Both the position numbers and the translations under genes were made by a program. From the IMG/VR virus record IMGVR_UViG_3300010399_000251, positions 1 through 30,166 of that record: a stretch of 30,166 nt of DNA, one strand, 5' to 3'. The notes below the pieces were generated by a model. It was not told the DNA's origin and did no database searches. It was given only the letters and a program-made list of their open reading frames with translations. Origin of the DNA: a virus. This document shows positions 20,801-28,743 of this stretch, in pieces. Every line of letters begins with the position of its first letter. Position 1 is the first letter of the stretch.

Positions 20801-21376
20801 TACGACTACTTGCTGCAGAAGTGGTACACGTTCGACAATTATGCCGCTGTTGGGGCTACCCAGTGGAACTCGACTATGGCCCGCCTGCAGGCCAATGGGG
20901 TTGTGTACTATGAAGACCCGACGACTTATCTGGACGACGGGCATCCTGTCACGATGACGGTAGAGACCAGCTACTTGAAGCTGGGGCAGTTGACGCAGGG
21001 CTACGCTGCTGTTTGGTATGCCATGATTTTGGGAATCTACCGGGATTCCCACGATTTGACGATTCAGGTTACCTATGATTACCTGGACGCCCCGTCCCAG
21101 ACATACGTCTTCCATGCCGGCGCGGTTGGCAATTTGGGCGCGTTTGGCTCTGGCACGACCTACGGGCAGGACCCCCTGTATGGGGCGAATATTTACCCAG
21201 CATATTCAACAGCTTACCAGCCGAGGCTTGCCCTGCAGCGTCAGACCTGCCAGGCAATCAAGTTTACCATGACAGACTCGAAAATCACGGGCCGATCGGC
21301 TACTCTGAACGTACTTGCCCTTGAGTTGGGCGTCGTGGGCGGCCTGAATAGAACAGCAATGAGGACGCAAGTATGA
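17825..21376 (+). CDS. Large tail hub/nozzle protein with inserted carbohydrate-binding-like domain
   Basis: An 1183-residue protein. Residues 35-54 (NVRFTSANAVDKRLGQSKLP) match the N-x-x-F...K-R-x-G start of podovirus tail-nozzle/stabilisation proteins, whose body is propeller-like. Residues about 74-252 interrupt that body with a CBM_4_9-like jelly-roll: NLLTYNES, then YTFSAYECD, WTRISATLTTS and IYLDAWQLELGS. The hub sequence resumes near 265 (AKYGSELLAYDGSNLFGYS). Towards the C-terminus, FRYLTLTKTRAFGI, GYVDTYAIVFKTQRIYYLFG and YDYLLQKWYTFDNY are hub-like features. It should sit below the connector and close the DNA channel; the inserted domain could bind surface glycans. Fold assignments are by pattern only. 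Confidence 0.78.
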   Translation: MSLSPQTVEVALAQSIDLKTDPKLVDAQHMLTMNNVRFTSANAVDKRLGQSKLPTKTNVQDPLNVSVVTTSSKNLLTYNESTCGDATGTATEWVFINGLNSYNTPIVGTGTLTVVTSTAAGAPFQGTKALHFTTSGNNGQGAAVLQVPCQPNTQYTFSAYECDSSGGNVFLGLCDNTGTSNGVNHSTPSNTWTRISATLTTSNTATMLQIGVNLSTRVVGDQDIYLDAWQLELGSGASTWAAGAGATTTYTTYQPHYITQGKALAKYGSELLAYDGSNLFGYSQSAQTWLNRGAVTEVSMKDSPIGLGQFSAQGYASALSGNYMAYAWDVAGGGCYYSIQDLQTGNLVVPATLMPQSVSTPQVFVYNNDFYFIYLGTAAIMGIRINGGQPWAGPINGEYVYLNGVYSALAVAQSTKYLYIAYVNSRNNVNVVRADLALDVVTAPTNITTGLAFPQLSASIANGQFLIMVAEPSVPSEISVWGVDLTSLAQVSRVTFAAPDPSWVFDGMYITGLLAYGTFGRQVCVYLTDTTSPVGVQPSVGIPSNLRPASSFVAVGSTTYGVFVTPQVNILGALSQQATYYLCTVSAVGLPSPVFRFYSDAAGSFGPLYSVPNLAYSAGTFYLGASRKTALRADASGTVYAQDGIYGVQLTFPTQSSMTAQEAYGSALINIGNTYSYDGSILVEDGFWEFPDGLSATIQPGAGSLSAGAYFYQATYEWVDAAGNVHYSAPSYALEVVVSASAAVQVIVPYTALTLKPNATVNLYRSAANTSSPLYKIGSFPNLLSSGTVTFSDALADSQIEGQQFLYAPQDGSGELENDPPPPFRYLTLTKTRAFGIPQDDPFALWYSKPLLPGRPVEWSSAQIIQIERQGGTPSGLGYVDTYAIVFKTQRIYYLFGDGPNAGGGGSQYGALQTISATTGCINNAATINATDGCYFVSSTGLSLIQKGSLDPHPTFGLPVQPLIQSLALSAGVIVPGQNTLRWISTTGAAVIYDYLLQKWYTFDNYAAVGATQWNSTMARLQANGVVYYEDPTTYLDDGHPVTMTVETSYLKLGQLTQGYAAVWYAMILGIYRDSHDLTIQVTYDYLDAPSQTYVFHAGAVGNLGAFGSGTTYGQDPLYGANIYPAYSTAYQPRLALQRQTCQAIKFTMTDSKITGRSATLNVLALELGVVGGLNRTAMRTQV

Positions 21377-22362
21377 GCTTTATCGACACCTTAGCGGGTA
21401 ACGTTAGCCAGGACCAGACCAAGCAGATTTTTGGCCAGGTCCAAGCCCCGCAGCAGGGCACCTACCAGATTCCCGGGCTTTCCGGGTATACCAATACTTT
21501 GGGCGGGCTCGCAGCCCAGGTCCCGAACGCGCCGAACTACGGCCAGATGATCCAGCCCCAGCTGAACAACCAGCAGGCGCTCCAGCAGTATTTCCAGAAC
21601 GTCGGTAACGGCACGCAGCAGACGGCCGCAGATGCCCAGCTGCAGCAAGGTCAGCAAACCGCAGCCCGGAACATCCAATCGGGCGTAACGTCGGCGCAGG
21701 GCATGTCCCCGGCCCTCCAGATGCGCCAAATGCTCAATGCTCAGGCGACAAATGCGGGACAGCTGGCGGGACAGTCCGCCCAGCAGAAGTTGCAAGAACA
21801 GTTCCAGGGGGCCCAGCTTGCCAACGCCTCCTCGCAGGCTATCGGCCAGCAGCAGATGGCAGCGGTACAACAGCAATACCAGGGCCAGATGCAGGGCATC
21901 CAGGCGCAGCAGTCGATTGCGCAAGGCATCTTTAACGCGAATGCCCAGCAAACCAACTATAACGTAGAATTTGCGCAAAACCAGCAAGCCTATCAGATGT
22001 TCCAGGCGCAGCAGCAATACCAGGCCGCTAAAGACCATGCCGCCGCCATTGGCGGACTTGTCCATGCGGGCATTGGTGCGGTCGAAGCTGGCGCAGGCGC
22101 GGCACTTACGTTCGGCTCGATGGGTGCTTTGGCCCCCCTTGGCGTCGGGATGATGGCCGGCGGGATTGGCCAGATGGGTGGCGCTATGGGCGGCGGAGGT
22201 GGTGCCTCTCCCGCTATGTCGCAATACCTGCAATATCTCCAGGGCCAGGGCCAGCGTCCCGCCTATGGTAACAACAATGGTCTGGGGGCCGGCAATGGCG
22301 ACATGAACGGCGGGGCCCCTGGCTCCTTCGTTGATCCTTACGCAGGTGGCGGAGGTTTCTAA
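21373..22362 (+). CDS. Gln-rich internal virion (ejection) protein with membrane-active segment
   Basis: A 329-residue protein with extreme Gln content. A long helical Gln/Ala-rich region (about 60-225) is followed by a hydrophobic Gly/Ala/Met region (about 223-272, such as GGLVHAGIGAVEAGAGAAL and GALAPLGVGMMAGG) and a Gly/Asn-rich tail. This build is typical of small podovirus ejection proteins that leave the capsid first and help form a conduit across the outer membrane and periplasm. The ATGA overlap with the hub gene places it in the virion operon. Function is inferred from position and composition. Confidence 0.7.
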   Translation: MSFIDTLAGNVSQDQTKQIFGQVQAPQQGTYQIPGLSGYTNTLGGLAAQVPNAPNYGQMIQPQLNNQQALQQYFQNVGNGTQQTAADAQLQQGQQTAARNIQSGVTSAQGMSPALQMRQMLNAQATNAGQLAGQSAQQKLQEQFQGAQLANASSQAIGQQQMAAVQQQYQGQMQGIQAQQSIAQGIFNANAQQTNYNVEFAQNQQAYQMFQAQQQYQAAKDHAAAIGGLVHAGIGAVEAGAGAALTFGSMGALAPLGVGMMAGGIGQMGGAMGGGGGASPAMSQYLQYLQGQGQRPAYGNNNGLGAGNGDMNGGAPGSFVDPYAGGGGF

Positions 22363-23057
22363 TGGGTTGGGCAGACAACACACTCCTTCGGCAGCTTATG
22401 GACCAGATGAACTCCATCCCGGGGCCTGGACGCGCTGCGTCATCGCCGATGTTCAATCAGCACCTAGCGCAGGCGCAGAATCAGCAACAGGCGCAGCAGC
22501 TTCAGCAGCAGGTTGCCGGCGCTCCGCGCTTGGACAATCCCCACATGGAGGCCCGTCCCGACGAGCTTTCTGTCCGGCGCAAACCCAACGAGCCCGTCCA
22601 GGAAGGCGACAACTACACGACCGACCCGATCGACGAGCACTCCGCCACCCGCGACGAGGTTCCCGGGATGTTGCGCCGGCCTGAGGTTGGGACCGTGACT
22701 TCCGCCGGCGTGATGGGTGCTCACCGCATGGACTCGCAGGGCCAGGCGCTCTACAACCACCTCCAGATGCAGGGGGCAAATATCGATCCCTCTGAGCTTC
22801 GCGCCTCTCCTTCTGCTGAGGAGGCCTACATGGAAGGCGGCTATAGTCCCGCTCCTGGCGGTAAGCCTGTGGACTTCGAGTCTCCGATGGCAACGGACGC
22901 ACAATGGGGCGACGAGAGTCAGAACCCGGGCGCGATGGCTCGTGCTGAGCAAATGGCGGCGGCTTTGGACCACCCAGTCGCTAAAGCCCTGATTGGCGAG
23001 AAGAAACACGCAGCCTTGAAAACCTTGCTTTCTATGATGCATAAGAAGGACCAGTAA
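22362..23057 (+). CDS. Gln/Pro-rich virion-associated protein
   Basis: A 231-residue hydrophilic protein, starting in a TAATG overlap. The N-terminus has a Gln-rich helix (HLAQAQNQQQAQQLQQQV), the centre is acidic and probably disordered, and the C-terminus is a helix (AEQMAAALDHPVAKALIGE) ending in basic residues. It is sandwiched between ejection-type genes and is probably an internal virion or assembly protein. No motif was recognised. Confidence 0.65.
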   Translation: MGWADNTLLRQLMDQMNSIPGPGRAASSPMFNQHLAQAQNQQQAQQLQQQVAGAPRLDNPHMEARPDELSVRRKPNEPVQEGDNYTTDPIDEHSATRDEVPGMLRRPEVGTVTSAGVMGAHRMDSQGQALYNHLQMQGANIDPSELRASPSAEEAYMEGGYSPAPGGKPVDFESPMATDAQWGDESQNPGAMARAEQMAAALDHPVAKALIGEKKHAALKTLLSMMHKKDQ

Positions 23058-24553
23058 TGGCCGACCAAGCAACACAAGACGCTGCCGAGCAGCTGATCCA
23101 GGGCGCTAGCGATCCCGCTGAGGAGTCGGCGCAGACGGACCAGTCCAATGCGCTTGCCGCGAACAATCTGCAGAAAACTAGTGCTGGCGTTTCCTCCTAC
23201 GGGTCCAACGTCGATCCCGCTGCCGTGGCGCGGGCTAACGCCTCGATCGACAAGCTGGGCCATGTGGGTTCCCGCTGGGAGAAAATCGCGCAGGATGCCG
23301 CCCAGTCCCAAGTAGACATTGGCGAACGGGGCGTCAAAACACAAGAGACGGACTACGCCGATTACAAGAAGCAAAATGACGCGATGGTCAAGCCCCTCCA
23401 AGAGGAGGCGGCCACTCGGACCAAGGAATACGACAAGGCGGTCGACGCGCGCGAGAAGTTCCGCGTCAAGGCGCAGCAGCAGATTGACATGATGGACTCG
23501 ATGGCGAAACAGATTGCCACAGAGCACGTCCACGACTTTTGGGCCGACCGTAGCACCGGCAACAAGATTACCTACGTTCTTGGCGCGATGCTGGGCGGGG
23601 CCGCGCAAGCGTTCTACGGCGACCGCACCAATCCCGTCGTTGAGATGGTCGACAAGGCGGTTCAGCAGGACCTGATGATGCAGCGCCTCCGGATGGAAAA
23701 GCGTAAAGAGGATTACTCGAATCGAAACCTGCTTCTCGGGAAATTCATGGATTTTGGGATCCATACGCAGGAAGCGCAGGACAAGGCTTACGTTACCGCC
23801 ATGAATGGCGTGGTGGGCCGGCTACAAGCCGCCAAGCAGCTGCTTACGACGCCCGAGCAGCGTATGAAGGTCGACCAGGCTATCACCAACATCCAGATGA
23901 AGACGGCTGCGGCCCAGCAGAACATCGCCATGCAGATGGTCGGCAAGGACTTCCAACAGGCGAACGCCGAGGCGCACCTGAACGCCCAGATGGTGACTGC
24001 CACCAAGACGGTCTCTGGCGCGTCCGAGCAACGCGCCCAGACTGCCGCCAAACGCGCCAACTTGCGCGAGGAGGAGCTGAACCTGAAGAAGGGCCAAATC
24101 CAGAGCGAGAAAGATCTTGTGGATTGGGAGCCGGCGGATGAGCGCGGGTTCATCGGCACAAAGCAGGACTTCTCTAACTTCCGCAAGGCTGAGTCTGCCG
24201 CCACGACGGTCACGGATCGCATGGACAAGCTCGTCATGGATCTAAAGAAGGGCCGGATCAAGAACTTAACACAGTGGGGTAACTACTCGGAACTCCAGCA
24301 GGATATCGCCAACCTGATCGAGGCTGCAAAGCAGCCGGGCCTGGTCAACACTGGCGCGAATTTCCAAGGTATTGAGAAGACGCTGATCGAGAAGGGATAC
24401 ATGGCCGACAACGGCGACTTGCTCGACCCGCAGAACGCCGCGCGCCTCATTATGCAGAAAGAGCACGCGACCTGGAAGGAAGTCGCCAACAAGGCGCACC
24501 AGTTTAACGCCAAGCCGCGCAAGTCCCATCCGATCTTTGGCGGCGGCAAATAA
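23057..24553 (+). CDS. Coiled-coil internal virion (ejection) protein
   Basis: A 498-residue protein dominated by long charged helices, for example residues about 95-165 and 210-350, with heptad spacing. One hydrophobic stretch lies near 172-187 (YVLGAMLGGAAQAFYG). There is no enzymatic motif. Second of the large proteins in the ejection block, it has the profile of podovirus internal core proteins that are injected with the DNA to build the translocation channel. TAATG overlaps join it to both neighbours. Function is inferred. Confidence 0.7.
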   Translation: MADQATQDAAEQLIQGASDPAEESAQTDQSNALAANNLQKTSAGVSSYGSNVDPAAVARANASIDKLGHVGSRWEKIAQDAAQSQVDIGERGVKTQETDYADYKKQNDAMVKPLQEEAATRTKEYDKAVDAREKFRVKAQQQIDMMDSMAKQIATEHVHDFWADRSTGNKITYVLGAMLGGAAQAFYGDRTNPVVEMVDKAVQQDLMMQRLRMEKRKEDYSNRNLLLGKFMDFGIHTQEAQDKAYVTAMNGVVGRLQAAKQLLTTPEQRMKVDQAITNIQMKTAAAQQNIAMQMVGKDFQQANAEAHLNAQMVTATKTVSGASEQRAQTAAKRANLREEELNLKKGQIQSEKDLVDWEPADERGFIGTKQDFSNFRKAESAATTVTDRMDKLVMDLKKGRIKNLTQWGNYSELQQDIANLIEAAKQPGLVNTGANFQGIEKTLIEKGYMADNGDLLDPQNAARLIMQKEHATWKEVANKAHQFNAKPRKSHPIFGGGK

Positions 24554-26553
24554 TGAGTCGTTTCGACGACATGGGCAAGTCGGCCGAAGCTGACGCCCCA
24601 GCCGCCGAGGAGCCACATATCGGCGTACTCGACAAGGCCAACACGGTGGAGCACGGCGTCCTGCAGATGGTGCCTGGCGGTGAATTCCTGGCCCGAAAGC
24701 TGGGTACTGCCGCGGCCCACGCCCTCCATCTCCCGATTGACGATAGTCCCGCCAGCCAAGCCGAAGCAAAGGCGACTTACGAGGCGAACCCAGGCTCTGA
24801 GCTTGTCGGCAACGCAATTGGCGCGGCCGCTATGGGCAAGGCCATGCCTGAAGGCGGCAATGCCGCTGAGTCGGCTCTCCAGGCCGGGATGCTCGCGCCC
24901 GCTTACAAGCTTGGCGAAACCGCCAATCAGGCGGACCTCCAGCACCGCAAGATCGACGCCGAGATGATTGAACACTCGTTCAACTTCAAGGATATCCTTG
25001 AGGCCGCCGGGATTGGCGCGGTGTTCCACGTGGGCGGCCATATGGCTGGCAAGGCCATGACGGCGGCTGGCGATGTCGCCAAGGGGTTCGCCGAGGAATC
25101 GGCGGGCAAGTTGTTCCCCAAATCCGCCGCGAAGCTCAAGCGCGCGCCAACTGACATTGGCGAGCAGGCGCTCCAGGAGGGCTGGCTCAAGCGCTCTGAC
25201 AAGGCCGCCGAGTTGGCGGAAGACGCGGGAAAGCGGATGGAGCAAGAGGCCGCGAAGGCGGAACTTGATCCGGTTTTCTTTCAGCAGGCGGAGAAGCGCC
25301 TCGGCCCGATCCTGCAAGCGGCCGAGAAGTCGCCTGAGGCGTCAGAAGCTGCGGCGGAAGTCCAGAAGTACGCCAAGCGCTTCGCTAAGGCTGGGGCGGG
25401 CGAACTCCAGTATTCCGGCCAGGAATTCCAGACGCTTATCAGCGACTTGCGCGGGAAGGCGCGGGCGACCAAGAACACCTCGCAAAAAGCCGTCTTCAAC
25501 GACGTTGCCGCGCAGTTGCGCGACCATATGGCGACCCACCTGGAGGCACAGGATCCGGGCGCTGGGGCCCGCTATCGCGACGCCGTTTCGGACTACCGCA
25601 TCTACGCCAGCGTTGAGAAGGAAGCTGCCAAGGGGGCCGAGAAGGTCCTGCGCTCCTCCGACGTTGCTAAGACGCTTGGGCGCAACGCCATCCTTCCCGC
25701 CGCGGGGTCCGTCCTCGGTCCCGCCGGCACAGCTGCCGGCTTTGCGATGGACCTGATGGGGGCCCAGTCAACCTGGAATACCCTGAAAAAGAACAAAGCC
25801 TTGTTCTGGGACGCCATCTCCAAGATCCCGCCTTCCGTGCGGCAATCGAAGATGGTCGGCGCGGTGATCGACACGCTCATGTCCGGCACGAAGCACACCC
25901 TTCTGCGCGAGAACTCCATTGGGCTGGACGAGGGCCCGCCCGACGAAACCTACGACAAGTTAGTTGGCGGGATTCAGACCTCCATGGCCGACCCCAACAA
26001 GATGGCGTCCGGCCTGTCCGATCACCTGGACCATCTGGAGCCGGTGCAGACTGCGGCTGTAACCTCGAATATTGTGAATAAGCTGCAAACCGTGGCGGTC
26101 GAGGCCCCTCAGAATCACGGCCCCATGACGGCGTTTGGCGTTGGCACCAGCGTGAGCCAGCGGGAGAAGCGGGACTACCTGCGAAAAGTCGAAGCAAAAT
26201 TCGACCCTTACAACGCTGTGGCGTCGGGTCGGCGCGACATGATCCAAGAGGCGGAAAAGCATAACCCCGAGACCGTCAATGCGATCAAGCAGGAAGTCAT
26301 TCGGCGCATGCAGACGGACCCCAAGATGTCCTACTCGACGAAACGGCGCTTAGCGGGTATACTAGGACTTCCGGGAGTGCCAATGCAAGATCCGGCGCTG
26401 GCAGGCCATCTCCAACAGGCGATCAAGACTCGCCGAGAGGCCAAGTCAGCCGCGGGACAGGCGGGAAGCGCCCGACAGATGAACGCAAGTTTGAAGAATA
26501 ACTCGGCGACGCTCACGCGGGCCCAAAGGCTTTTAAACTCCGGAGACAAGTAA
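24553..26553 (+). CDS. Large internal virion (ejection) protein
   Basis: A 666-residue, Ala/Lys/Glu-rich, mostly helical protein. Hydrophobic Gly/Ala-rich stretches occur near 93-105 and 378-403 (NAILPAAGSVLGPAG), and could insert in membranes. The C-terminus is rich in basic residues and Ser/Asn (ASLKNNSATLTRAQRLL). There is no lytic transglycosylase or peptidase motif within it, unlike some larger podovirus internal proteins. It is the last and largest of the ejection block. Function is inferred from order, size and composition. Confidence 0.7.
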   Translation: MSRFDDMGKSAEADAPAAEEPHIGVLDKANTVEHGVLQMVPGGEFLARKLGTAAAHALHLPIDDSPASQAEAKATYEANPGSELVGNAIGAAAMGKAMPEGGNAAESALQAGMLAPAYKLGETANQADLQHRKIDAEMIEHSFNFKDILEAAGIGAVFHVGGHMAGKAMTAAGDVAKGFAEESAGKLFPKSAAKLKRAPTDIGEQALQEGWLKRSDKAAELAEDAGKRMEQEAAKAELDPVFFQQAEKRLGPILQAAEKSPEASEAAAEVQKYAKRFAKAGAGELQYSGQEFQTLISDLRGKARATKNTSQKAVFNDVAAQLRDHMATHLEAQDPGAGARYRDAVSDYRIYASVEKEAAKGAEKVLRSSDVAKTLGRNAILPAAGSVLGPAGTAAGFAMDLMGAQSTWNTLKKNKALFWDAISKIPPSVRQSKMVGAVIDTLMSGTKHTLLRENSIGLDEGPPDETYDKLVGGIQTSMADPNKMASGLSDHLDHLEPVQTAAVTSNIVNKLQTVAVEAPQNHGPMTAFGVGTSVSQREKRDYLRKVEAKFDPYNAVASGRRDMIQEAEKHNPETVNAIKQEVIRRMQTDPKMSYSTKRRLAGILGLPGVPMQDPALAGHLQQAIKTRREAKSAAGQAGSARQMNASLKNNSATLTRAQRLLNSGDK

Positions 26554-27021
26554 ATGGCATACAGAATTCCAGCACAGATTTTCGGCACCGTAGGCAACCG
26601 TCCCGACTGGGTGGCCTCGCCTCTTGCGGTGACCGGCACAAACACCTACCTCTCGACGCCTGTGGTCCAGCTTTCCAGCGGCTATACGAACCCGAACCCC
26701 GGCCATATTATGGACGCCACCGGCAATGCGCCGATGTTCTCGTACCAACTCGGCGTGGTCAGCGGGACGCCGTCCGGCACCTTCAACGTCTACACGTCGA
26801 ATGACCCGCGGGCGGCTGAGCCGGCCCAGTTTAACAACGTGATCTGGACACTTGTTCAGTCAGTCGGGTTCACCTCAGGTGTGACCACAACGGGCTCCCA
26901 GAGCAACACCGCGGTTGTGGTTCAGAACGGCATGCGCTTCAGCTACGCCTCCTGGGTCAACTCGGCGGGCTCCGGCACCATCCTTGGGTTCGCCACGACT
27001 ATTGGCGGGGCGGGGGCATAA
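26554..27021 (+). CDS. Small beta-rich virion protein
   Basis: A 155-residue protein beginning MAYRIPAQIFGTVGNRPDWV. It is low in charge and rich in Thr, Ser, Asn, Gly and Val, with a segment GTFNVYTSNDPRAAEPAQF and WTLVQSVGFTSG that looks like a beta-sandwich. It is likely a tail or capsid surface protein. It abuts the ejection gene, and an HNH endonuclease gene with its own promoter follows, which suggests the endonuclease inserted after it. Confidence 0.68.
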   Translation: MAYRIPAQIFGTVGNRPDWVASPLAVTGTNTYLSTPVVQLSSGYTNPNPGHIMDATGNAPMFSYQLGVVSGTPSGTFNVYTSNDPRAAEPAQFNNVIWTLVQSVGFTSGVTTTGSQSNTAVVVQNGMRFSYASWVNSAGSGTILGFATTIGGAGA

Positions 27022-27049
27022 TTGACTTGTCGTTTCTTTATGATATAGT
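27022..27049 (+). promoter_or_regulatory. Sigma70-type promoter of the HNH endonuclease gene, predicted leaderless
   Basis: TTGACT (27022-27027) and TATAGT (27044-27049) lie 16 bases apart, and TG-A precedes the -10 as an extended element. The expected start of transcription is close to 27056, the A of the ATG, so the mRNA would have no leader and no Shine-Dalgarno. It begins directly after the previous gene's stop. Confidence 0.65.
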
Positions 27050-27055
27050 GCTCCC

Positions 27056-27505
27056 ATGAAGTTCAAAGCGGACAAACTCTTGATCGACGTACAAGGACCA
27101 GACGAGTGCTGGGAATGGCTTGGTTCGTGCCAACCATCCGGCTACGGCCAAGTGCGGGATCCCGCCCTAAAGACCATGATTACTGCGCATAGGCGCATGT
27201 ATGAGATCGTGCACGGTCCGATTAATGATCGATTTAAGTTAGTTATGCACACATGCGACAACCGCAAATGTGTTAATCCGGCGCACCTCCGGCTTGGCTC
27301 CCATAAAGAGAATACGCAAGACATGCGCCAAAAACAGCGCGCGCGCGGGCAGCCGCGTAAACTCTCAGACGAACAAGTTGCCAAAATTAGAGAGTTGTGG
27401 TTGGAGTTTTCTGTTTCGCAAAAACAATTAGCCGACGCGTTTGGTGTAAATCCATCGGTCGTCTCTAGATTACTAGGCCGCAAATCGTCCTGGGAATATA
27501 GGTAG
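27056..27505 (+). CDS. HNH homing-type endonuclease with C-terminal DNA-binding domain
   Basis: A 149-residue protein. The N-terminal HNH_3-type domain shows ECWEWLGS (17-24) with GYGQ, AHRRMYEIVHGPI (44-56), then VMHTCDNRKCVNPAHL: H65 and C67, then C72, N74 and H77, with N86 in GSHKENTQDM. C-terminal residues 103-142 (KLSDEQVAKIRELW to PSVVSRLLGRK) form a helix-turn-helix for target recognition. Such free-standing genes spread between phages by cutting unoccupied sites. It has its own promoter, is more AT-rich than the flanking virion genes, and lies right before a fibre gene that has lost its normal start codon. A recent insertion is likely. Confidence 0.9.
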   Translation: MKFKADKLLIDVQGPDECWEWLGSCQPSGYGQVRDPALKTMITAHRRMYEIVHGPINDRFKLVMHTCDNRKCVNPAHLRLGSHKENTQDMRQKQRARGQPRKLSDEQVAKIRELWLEFSVSQKQLADAFGVNPSVVSRLLGRKSSWEYR

Positions 27506-27514
27506 GAGTTAGCT

Positions 27515-28156
27515 ACGAGTTCTTATTACTTTGTAGGACAATCAGTAGGCGGGACAAACGGGGGCGGCGGGACGTCGACCGCGCCTGGATTTACCGCGAC
27601 TAACAACGCGCTCGGCTACAACTTCGCCAACGGGACATCAATGACGTCACCGGCTAACGGCGGGATTGTGTTCAATGCTTCGCCCACTACCACTAATACG
27701 AACGTGTTTCTTCAGCTTGGCACCGGCACTGGTGACCAAGGCGGTAGCGGAGGTATATGGTTCGGCACTAAGGGTAACTCGTCTACTCCGTACATCTATC
27801 AAAACGGAGCCGGCGCATCGCTTGCCGTTACCGCGGGCAACCGCGGCGGAGCCTCGCTTCAAGTTGCGGGGGCTGTCTGCGGGACAAGCATGACTGGTAT
27901 CACCTCAGGGCTCGGTGGCCTAAATACCCTAGGCGCCATTACGTTTCCGTCTGTAACAACCGGCGCAGTGGTCTTTACTGCGGCCACAGGCACATTAACG
28001 AACGCTGGGTTTACCTTCAACGCGGGTGTGCAATTCGCGAATATAGCCACGGCGAGCGCGCCCACAGGAATCAAGGGCCTTGTCTACTACGACACAACGC
28101 TAAACAAGCTGCGGGTCTACACGGGTTCGGTATACGAAACGATCACCTCAGCTTAA
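27515..28156 (+). CDS. Tail-fibre-like protein with apparent ACG start codon
   Basis: A fibre-type protein: Gly/Thr/Asn/Ser-rich, with a C-terminal LVYYDTTLNKLRVYTGSVYE, a very common phage fibre end motif. The first ATG is at 27641, but the same frame is open upstream to the HNH stop (27503-27505) and reads like a natural N-terminus (SSYYFVGQSVGG, then a Gly run). At 27515 an ACG sits six bases after GGAG, exactly where ATG would be expected. I therefore give the gene as 27515-28156 (about 213 residues) with an ACG start. If ACG is not used, translation would start at 27641 (171 residues) without a clear ribosome-binding site. Confidence 0.65.
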   Translation, partial: TSSYYFVGQSVGGTNGGGGTSTAPGFTATNNALGYNFANGTSMTSPANGGIVFNASPTTTNTNVFLQLGTGTGDQGGSGGIWFGTKGNSSTPYIYQNGAGASLAVTAGNRGGASLQVAGAVCGTSMTGITSGLGGLNTLGAITFPSVTTGAVVFTAATGTLTNAGFTFNAGVQFANIATASAPTGIKGLVYYDTTLNKLRVYTGSVYETITSA

Positions 28157-28174
28157 CCTACATTTCCCTACATC

Positions 28175-28203
28175 TTGAAAGATCGATTAAACCCGGCTAC
28201 ACT
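28175..28203 (+). promoter_or_regulatory. Sigma70-type promoter before the paralogous virion protein pair
   Basis: TTGAAA (28175-28180) and TACACT (28198-28203) have the ideal 17-base spacing. Transcription would start near 28210, with AAGGAAAAG as ribosome-binding site before the ATG at 28234. Confidence 0.5.
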
Positions 28204-28233
28204 CTGATTTAACTCCTTGCAAGGAAAAGAACC

Positions 28234-28740
28234 ATGGCAACAGCTCCAGTAGTAATCCCAGGCGCAGTCACTAAGTTGGCTGACGCCGTCCTCTTGAACA
28301 TGAACAGCGTAGCGGCCCAGCCCGTATTTACGGTCCCCGTAGGTATGCGCGCGGTTGTGACGCAGGTCATTATCCGCGACACCAGCGTTGCCCTGACGGG
28401 TACGGCCAACGGTAACGTAGCGGCAACTTTCGCGTTCGCGACTGCTGGCGCGGTCCCTGTCGTGTACAGCTCGGCTGGTGCGACGCTGACAGCCTCGACG
28501 GCTGGTGCATTCCAGTTCGTGGCGGCAGGTCAGACCTCCGCCGGCTTGGCAGCCAACAGCGGCGAAGTGACGGCATCGGTGCAAAGCATTGGTTCCTCGT
28601 CCGCGGCTACTGCGACCACCCCGGTCCCGATTGCGCGCCAGAACGACGTGCTCAACGTCACGTTGTCCTACTCTGTGGCGGCTCCCGCGGCGGGCAACTT
28701 CTGCAAATGCGACGTGCTCGGTTACCTGGAAGCCCTGTAA
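28234..28740 (+). CDS. Virion protein, first of a tandem paralogous pair
   Basis: A 168-residue beta-rich protein, low in charge and rich in Ala, Val, Thr and Ser. Residues 34-52 (TVPVGMRAVVTQVIIRDTS) align with 40-58 of the next gene. Near the end, R-Q-N-D-V-L-N-V-T-L-S-Y-S aligns with P-G-D-T-L-Y-I-K-F-A-Y-A there. It resembles small surface or receptor-associated proteins often found after fibre genes. It has a good ribosome-binding site and its own promoter. No enzymatic motif is seen. Confidence 0.7.
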   Translation: MATAPVVIPGAVTKLADAVLLNMNSVAAQPVFTVPVGMRAVVTQVIIRDTSVALTGTANGNVAATFAFATAGAVPVVYSSAGATLTASTAGAFQFVAAGQTSAGLAANSGEVTASVQSIGSSSAATATTPVPIARQNDVLNVTLSYSVAAPAAGNFCKCDVLGYLEAL

Positions 28741-28743
28741 TCC

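Noticed and set aside
22464-23075. 203-codon minus-strand frame antisense to the Gln/Pro-rich virion gene
   Set aside because: Leu/Arg/His-rich shadow. The plus frame is joined to both neighbours by TAATG overlaps.
27142-27483. 113-codon minus-strand frame antisense to the HNH gene
   Set aside because: The plus frame has a complete HNH motif and promoter; the antisense frame shows no domain.
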